In this document: positions 59,501-64,000 of the stretch, piece after piece
How positions within the stretch are numbered: position 1 is the stretch's first letter
Layout: the number at the start of each line of letters is the position of its first letter
Assembly (NCBI GenBank): GCA_964494505.1
Contig: CAZBRO010000002.1
Location: 124,001 to 188,000 of the forward strand
Reading direction: 5' to 3'
Length of the DNA stretch: 64,000 nt
DNA from: CAIYRG01 sp964494505
GTDB taxonomy: Bacteria; Pseudomonadota; Alphaproteobacteria; Micropepsales; Micropepsaceae
The notes under the pieces: generated by a model
The model's input: the letters and a program-made list of their open reading frames with translations, nothing else
Databases searched by the model: none
Told to the model about the DNA's origin: nothing
Position numbers and translations under genes: made by a program

Positions 59501-59861
59501 TGCCGGTATCGAGCTGGCGGAGATTGACGCGGGTGGCGCGTTCGATATTGGCGCCCGACTGGACGGCGACCGGGCCCGGAATCACGTTGGCGGCGGGCAC
59601 CGTGCGGAAGAGATCGCCGGTGGTCAGAGCGCCGGTTTGAGCAAAATCCTGCGGGCTCAGATTGGTGACCGGAACACCGACCGCGGCCGCGCCGTGAATC
59701 AGCGAGCCCGTGATCAGGACCTGTTCCGGTACTTCTCCGGGTTGGGCCTGCGCCATCTGCGCCTGGGCAACCTGTTGGGCTTGGGCCGCCATCGCACTGG
59801 CCATTGTCATCAATGACGCCGTCCCTAAGAGCGTCGCAAGTTTCGAAGTCGTGGTGTCCAT
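56529..59861 (-). CDS. Large TonB-dependent receptor (paralog R2)
   Basis: Receptor of 1,110 residues transcribed towards R1. The plug is almost word-for-word that of R1 (PEQVLITGSLIHGAAAVGVP, LDGASATYGSDAVAG). Differences concentrate in loops, e.g. VNAPIVVNCAPGAGSGAARL and GVGTAGCGTTETPEG where R1 has VNSALLVPCTVSPGSGYGKL and GYNVVGCNTATANPVG. The ending is ISVILTKTW. ATG 59861 was chosen for GGGGAG about 8 bases upstream and the signal peptide start MDTTTSKLATLLGTASLMT; an upstream ATG would add 27 hydrophilic residues. Confidence 0.92.
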   Translation of the reverse strand: MDTTTSKLATLLGTASLMTMASAMAAQAQQVAQAQMAQAQPGEVPEQVLITGSLIHGAAAVGVPVTNLSPQDFAQTGALTTGDLFRTVPAANVIPGPVAVQSGANIERATRVNLRQLDTGNATRSLLMVDGVRVPGQGNGTCEIDPSIIPALGQERIDVLLDGASATYGSDAVAGVINIVLKRGYDGAVTQLRYTENQGGGNSYMASQLWGRTWDGGDITLSYEWYDTAPDLGNSHSRLTVDFTPWGLNNRTPVASAMPGIISRGGVTVGGIASPSNGAPFVNPALGFQSNLANLGTLCGNCFAIPAGSGVAFNSALNAGLGPLAPSSAGLPWATYSGNGGTSAFANEFNPYSLAWYGAAQQRNGGTLTVDQRLTKDVTFYGEGFYSNRRAQYLNPANISPDNTNLLSVAVPTTNPYYPIGAGSGTLKVNYSLAVEHPSVTSAYEVADRYLGGFHIALPGDWNGDIYYSETYDSSANQVNGVSNVNAVSAALGWTIAPVAPSGSAPSFGTWTKPGAVPYLNLFCDARVLQCNAQSTENYITGIRKFDEKYWIDEKGAKFDGPLFDLPGGNVKAAVGFTYTTSNFNFRTIDSTQSSTLLVPIVNDTIVRHVWAGFAQVNIPLVSDQNKLPLVEKLNIEASWRHDQYSDFGGTSNPKVAIDWSPIDWFTFKFAWGTNFRAPAVGELSILANNAIAEQNDPLNSVNAPIVVNCAPGAGSGAARLANPGGSLVGVGTAGCGTTETPEGISFLGGSGSPVAAGWRNYVNTQGQNLGPEKAMNWAIGGEFAPTTFLKGLDIQATWYQVKLTGVLANFGNPQTNSFNDPNVGFSYIVPTDLAFLHTAAGDLQCHNNNTPGNLGVAASATTAGCPEFEAMVVGILANPRNTVPVADQTKILWLNDGGTFNVGYLKLNGVDWNASYDIDLGDFGAWNAGITGTYYLHQYAQTVPGAAITDAFHTNVSGGIVQMNGVETLPRMRYRARLGWSDGPWSVTGFMDYQAHYFNTQTAPPNVNNQCTAAGGVSPGGTFPCLVTGYTDIEPPWYTFDLSVGYDTGDDPANDYLKHIGVQLVVQDLLDKHSPFEYRIGTGAGNPAAMDILKPDYGRQISVILTKTW

Positions 59862-60705
59862 TGTGATACTCCCCTCTGATCGCCGGAACGGACGATCCTT
59901 GCTGTTATGTTTGCCGAAGCCCGGTATGTGCTTTTTCGGCAAGCATCGGCGCTCCCCGCCGACACGTTCTGGTTTTCACGATTTATGACGGCGGCCCATA
60001 ACGGGTTCCGATAGAACGGGCTTCCAACTCGGTCGGAGCGTCCCTATCGCCCGCTCCGCGCTGCCTGCCGCTCGCGCTGCTGTACCCTGCGCAATAGAGC
60101 CAGCCTGGGCCGCGATTCCATGGCCCGATGCATCCCGCTCCTATCGCGCGAACGACGTGATTCGTCATTGCGCTCTCCCCATTATTCCTGCACGCTAAAA
60201 CGACAATCACTTACGACTCTGTAGGTGATCATCGTATCTTTAGTAGTATTTTGACGTCTGTTAGCGTAGTATAATGCCCTACATGCATAACAGCGTCGGC
60301 TGACAAGCGCAAAGAAAAAAGCCGGGAAGGGAGGCATTGATGTAACCAGTGTTGCGCTGAGAACTCAGCTCCCCAATCACACATCACTGCGTGTATCATC
60401 CGTGGGCGGACAATCTCTCGCATGCCATCCACGCTTGTAAGTGTGTCGCGACTGCAACATCGGGGAGGAGAAACTATTCTCGCTCGCCGTGTTTAGTTGA
60501 CGCGACTCATCTGCTCTGCCTTTATCCCCGCCATGCCATCGACGTCTCGAGGGAGGCTGCCGGTGGAAGCACCCTTTTGTGTCTCAAAGCGCAAGGGGCC
60601 GAGAGAAAAGGGCGCTAGCACCGCTTAACAGGCTGTGCCGGCACGACCTGGCAAGCTTCAACAGCAATGGATGACCCACACGGGTTTTCCAGGGGGAGAA
60701 CTATT
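59862..60705. other. Intergenic region between divergent receptors R2 and R3
   Basis: No gene supported. The centre (60190-60300) is A/T-rich for this genome and includes TTGACG at 60251 and a perfect TATAAT at 60270, but the spacing (13 bases) is too short for one sigma-70 promoter, so the TATAAT may pair with another upstream element. Both receptor promoters should lie here. No repeat or RNA element was recognised. Confidence 0.5.
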
Positions 60706-63700
60706 ATGAATCCGACGACATCAAAGCTCGCGACGCTTTTGGGGACGGCGTCGATCATGACCATGGCCAGCGCGATTCAGGCGCAGGCCCAACAAGTCGC
60801 TCAGGCCCAGACGGCCCAGGGCGCACCGGCCGAAGTGCCGGAGCAGGTCCTGATCACCGGCTCGCTGATTCACGGCGCGGCTGCGGTCGGCGTTCCGGTC
60901 ACCAATCTTAGCCCGCAGGATTTTGCACAGACCGGCGCTCTCACCACCGCCGATCTGTTCCGCACGGTGCCTGCGGCCAACGTGTCGCCGGGTCCGGTTG
61001 CGGTGCAGTCGGGCGCCAACATCGAACGCGCCACCCGCGTCAACATCCGCCAGCTCGACACCGGCAACGCAACCCGTTCGCTGTTGATGGTCGATGGCGT
61101 ACGCGTTCCGGGTCAGGGCAACGGCACTTGCGAAATCGATCCGTCGATCATTCCGGCGCTCTCTCAGGAGCGTATCGACATTCTGCTCGACGGCGCTTCG
61201 GCGACCTACGGTTCGGACGCGGTCGCGGGCGTGATCAACGTGGTGCTGAAGCGCGGTTATGACGGCGCTGTCACCCAGCTCCGCTACACCACCGCGAACG
61301 GTGGCGGAAACCGCTATCAAGCCTCGCAATTGTGGGGCCGGACTTGGGATGGCGGCGACATCACGCTGAGCTATGAGTGGACCGACGAATCGCCGATCAT
61401 GGGCAATGCGCACTCCAACCTGACGGTGAATTTCAGCCCCTGGGGCTTCAATGACAGAACCCCGCTCGCCTCGGCGATGCCGGGCATCATCTCACGCGGC
61501 AGCTTCCTGGTCGGTTCCGCCACCTCGAATGCCGATGGCCGCCCGACGGCGAATACCAATCTTGGATACGGTGCCGCCGCCGGCAACCTCGGTACGCTGT
61601 GCGGTAACTGCTTTGCGATTCCCGCAGGCAGCGGCGTGCCGTTCAACCCGGCACTCAATGCCGGCCTCGGTGCCCTGGCGCCCTCGAGCGCGGGCCTGCC
61701 CTATTCGACCTATTCCGGCAATGGCGGCACCAATGCCTTCGTCAACGAGTTCAATCCCTACAGCATCGCCTGGTATTCGGCGGCCCAGCAGAGAAATGGC
61801 GGCGCCATCACCGTCGACCAGCGCCTGACCAAGGACGTGACCTTCTACGGCGAAGGCTTCTACAGCAACCGCCGCGCACAATATCTGAACCCGGCGAACA
61901 TCAGCCCGGACAACTCGAACCTGCTCTCGGTCGCAGTCCCCACCGTCAACCCCTACTATCCGACAGGGGCGGGCGCCGGCGTGTTGCGCGTCAACTATTC
62001 GCTGGCGGTCGAGCATCCCTCGATGACTTCGGCCTACGAAGTCGCCGACCGCTATCTCGGCGGCTTCCACATCGCGCTGCCGGGCGATTGGAACGGCGAC
62101 ATCTATTATTCCGAGACCTACGACTCCAGCGCCAATCTGGTGAACGGCACGGCCAATGTGGACGCCGTGTCGGCGGCGCTCGGCTGGACCATCGCACCGG
62201 TGGCGCCATCGGGCAGCGCACCCTCGTTCGGCACCTGGACCAAGCCCGGCGCGGTTCCCTACCTGAACCTCTTCTGCGACGCGCGCGTGCTGGCGTGTAA
62301 CTCGCCCGCGACGGAGGCCTACATCAACGGCATCCGCAAGTTCGACGAGAAGTTCTGGATCGATGAAAAGGGCGCCAAGTTCGACGGCCCGCTGTTCGAT
62401 CTGCCGGGCGGAAACGTGAAGGGCGCGGTTGGCTTCACCTACACCACCAGCAACTTCAACTTCCGGACCATCGACAACACCCAGGCGCCGACCCTGTTGG
62501 TGCCGATCGTGAACGATACCATTGTCCGGCATGTCTGGGCGGGCTTCGCGCAGGTCAACGTGCCCATCGTCAGCGACCAGAACAGGCTGCCGCTGGTCGA
62601 GAAGTTGAGCCTCGAAGCCTCCTGGCGTCACGACCAGTACAGCGACTTCGGCGGCACCTCCAATCCGAAGGTGGCCATCGACTGGTCGCCGATCGATTGG
62701 TTCACGTTCAAATTCGCTTGGGGCACGAACTTCCGCGCACCTGCGGTGGGCGAACTCTCGCGTCTGGCCAACAACGCCATCGCCGAGCAGAACGATCCCT
62801 TGGGCGTGAACTCGCCGATTCTCGTCAGTTGCGCGCCGGGTGCGGGTTCGGGCTTTGGCCGCCTCGTCAATCCGGGCGCGGGCCTGGTCGGGTACAGCGT
62901 CTCTGGCTGCGGCACGAGCGCGGCCAATCCGGTCGGCATCTCGATGAACGGTGGTGCGGGTCCGGTCCTGGCGGCAGGCTGGCGCAATTTCGTCAACACC
63001 GATGCCCAGACCCTGAAGCCGGAAAAGGCGATGAACTGGGCCGTTGGTGGCGAGTTTGCACCGACTGAATTCCTCAAGGGCCTCGACATTCAGGCCACCT
63101 GGTACAGCGTGAAGCTGACCGGCCTGTTGCAGAGCTTCGGCAATCCGCAATCGAGCTCGCTCAACGACGCCACCAAGGGCTTTGCTTATATCGTCCCGAC
63201 CGATCTCGCCTTCCTGCATACGGCGCCGGGCGACCTGCAGTGCCACAACAACAACACGCCGGGAAATCTCGCCGTCGCGACCAATCTCACGACCGCGGGC
63301 TGCCCGGAATTCGAGCAGATGGTGGTTGGCATCCTGGCCGATCCGAGAAACACGGTGCCCGTCGCCGAGCAGACCAAAGTGCTGTGGCTGAACGACGGCG
63401 GTACCTTCAACCTCGGTTACCAGAAGATGCAGGGCATCGACTGGACGGCGAGCTACGACTTCGATCTGGGAGACCTTGGGGCCTGGAATACCGGCATCAC
63501 GGGCACCTATTATCTGCACCAATATGTGCAGTCGGTACCCGGCACGCCGGTGTTCGATTCCTTCCACAGCCTTGTCGACAACGGCACCCAGCAGTTTGCG
63601 GGCGTCGAGACGCTGCCGCGGTTGAAATACCGGGCGCGTCTGGGTTGGAGCAACGGGCCGTGGAGCGTGACCGGCTTCATGGACTACCAGGGCCACTTCT

Positions 63701-64000
63701 ACCAGACCCAGTCGCAGCCGCCGAACGTCAACAATGCTTGCCAGACCGCGGGCGGCACGTTGCCGGGCGGGACTTTCCCCTGCCTTGTCACCGGCTACAC
63801 CAATATCGAGCCGGCATGGATGACGTTCGACTTGTCGATTGGTTACGATACCGGCGACACGCCTGCGAACGATTATCTGAAGCACATGGGGGTTCAGTTC
63901 GTCATCAACAACCTCATGGATAAGCATTCGCCGTTCGAATACCGGATCGGGACCGGCGGCGGAAATCCGGCGGCCATGGACATTCTGAAGCCGAACAACG
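60706..64000 (+). CDS. Large TonB-dependent receptor (paralog R3), end cut by window
   Basis: Starts MNPTTSKLATLLGTASIMTM with GGGGGAG 9 bases upstream and stays open to the right edge, where it reads NPAAMDILKPNN; only about a dozen residues should be missing by comparison with R1 and R2. The signal peptide, plug (PEQVLITGSLIHGAAAVG, RVNIRQLDTGNATRSLLMVD) and CGNCFAIPAGSGVPFN loop match the paralogs. The plug has RQLDTG as in R2 rather than RGLDTG as in R1, while several barrel loops are closer to R1, giving a mosaic look. Confidence 0.92.
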   Translation, partial: MNPTTSKLATLLGTASIMTMASAIQAQAQQVAQAQTAQGAPAEVPEQVLITGSLIHGAAAVGVPVTNLSPQDFAQTGALTTADLFRTVPAANVSPGPVAVQSGANIERATRVNIRQLDTGNATRSLLMVDGVRVPGQGNGTCEIDPSIIPALSQERIDILLDGASATYGSDAVAGVINVVLKRGYDGAVTQLRYTTANGGGNRYQASQLWGRTWDGGDITLSYEWTDESPIMGNAHSNLTVNFSPWGFNDRTPLASAMPGIISRGSFLVGSATSNADGRPTANTNLGYGAAAGNLGTLCGNCFAIPAGSGVPFNPALNAGLGALAPSSAGLPYSTYSGNGGTNAFVNEFNPYSIAWYSAAQQRNGGAITVDQRLTKDVTFYGEGFYSNRRAQYLNPANISPDNSNLLSVAVPTVNPYYPTGAGAGVLRVNYSLAVEHPSMTSAYEVADRYLGGFHIALPGDWNGDIYYSETYDSSANLVNGTANVDAVSAALGWTIAPVAPSGSAPSFGTWTKPGAVPYLNLFCDARVLACNSPATEAYINGIRKFDEKFWIDEKGAKFDGPLFDLPGGNVKGAVGFTYTTSNFNFRTIDNTQAPTLLVPIVNDTIVRHVWAGFAQVNVPIVSDQNRLPLVEKLSLEASWRHDQYSDFGGTSNPKVAIDWSPIDWFTFKFAWGTNFRAPAVGELSRLANNAIAEQNDPLGVNSPILVSCAPGAGSGFGRLVNPGAGLVGYSVSGCGTSAANPVGISMNGGAGPVLAAGWRNFVNTDAQTLKPEKAMNWAVGGEFAPTEFLKGLDIQATWYSVKLTGLLQSFGNPQSSSLNDATKGFAYIVPTDLAFLHTAPGDLQCHNNNTPGNLAVATNLTTAGCPEFEQMVVGILADPRNTVPVAEQTKVLWLNDGGTFNLGYQKMQGIDWTASYDFDLGDLGAWNTGITGTYYLHQYVQSVPGTPVFDSFHSLVDNGTQQFAGVETLPRLKYRARLGWSNGPWSVTGFMDYQGHFYQTQSQPPNVNNACQTAGGTLPGGTFPCLVTGYTNIEPAWMTFDLSIGYDTGDTPANDYLKHMGVQFVINNLMDKHSPFEYRIGTGGGNPAAMDILKPNN

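Noticed and set aside
60251..60275. TTGACG...TATAAT as a complete sigma-70 promoter for receptor R3
   Set aside because: The spacer is 13 bases, too short for a functional pair; at most the TATAAT is used with another -35 element.
61492..63927. Open frame of about 811 codons antisense to receptor R3, with counterparts opposite R1 and R2
   Set aside because: The antisense frames are similar among the three receptors only because the receptors are paralogs; His/Arg/Gly/Val-rich composition and no start signal.
53064..64000. Polysaccharide-utilisation locus of the SusC/SusD type
   Set aside because: No SusD-like lipoprotein or glycoside hydrolase is present; the receptors have no N-terminal carboxypeptidase-regulatory extension.

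Overview
The window looks like GC-rich chromosomal DNA of a free-living alphaproteobacterium. Supporting signs are sigma-EcfG-type promoter motifs (GGAAC-N16/17-(A/C)GTT), an FNR/FixK-type box, abundant TonB-dependent receptors, a FlaG/flagellin pair, and the palindromic intergenic repeats common in that class (CATCCCGG...CCGGGATG, CCTCCCCC-AAAAA-GGGGGAGG, TCATCCTGAGC...GGATGA). I cannot name the species. No tRNA, rRNA, CRISPR array, transposase or prophage gene was seen.

Region 1 (1-13.8 kb) is mixed housekeeping: a truncated BtuB-like receptor behind a cobalamin riboswitch, a FrnE-type DsbA oxidoreductase, a small stress-protein group with divergent EcfG-like promoters, an AmmeMemoRadiSam pair (fused B-A protein plus radical SAM protein), an orphan ModA-like binding protein, a PEP-CTERM protein, a histidine kinase/response regulator pair, a YaiI-type protein and a DEAD-box RNA helicase. 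Region 2 (14.1-25.3 kb) is one nine-gene minus-strand operon. It carries a GMC oxidoreductase and its small subunit, an amidohydrolase, an SMP-30-type lactonase, two alpha/beta hydrolases, a c-type cytochrome, and two unusual exported proteins that join a carboxypeptidase-regulatory-like domain, a CxxCH haem motif and a Vgb-like beta-propeller. It reads as periplasmic oxidation and hydrolysis of an unidentified organic substrate. Region 3 (25.4-33.9 kb) has FlaG/flagellin, three tiny membrane proteins, a SorAB-like sulfite dehydrogenase pair, a TonB-domain protein, a TPR-FkbM methyltransferase, and a PcaD-like hydrolase translationally coupled to an MFS transporter.

Region 4 (34.0-52.3 kb) is the outstanding part. 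Seventeen tandem paralogous genes (here Arr1 to Arr17, numbered in transcription order from 51154 down to 34033) encode exported proteins of about 270-320 residues that I cannot assign to a characterised family. They share a PSWYGESVGHYEGDTLVVDT-type core, two conserved cysteines and a C-terminal (K/R)PDF-type end. All are on the minus strand, mostly 0-50 bp apart, and a tannase/feruloyl-esterase-family gene sits inside the run. A divergent eighteenth relative (Arr0) lies just upstream.

Region 5 (52.3-64.0 kb) holds three roughly 1,110-residue paralogous TonB-dependent receptors (the third cut by the window end) and a frameshifted scrap of a fourth. The proximity of these receptors, the paralog array, the tannase-like enzyme and the MFS/hydrolase pair suggests a dedicated uptake and processing locus for some large, possibly plant-derived or phenolic, compound. 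That function is inference. A second theme is palindromic repeats that have entered the N-terminal export-signal coding regions of three genes in frame.
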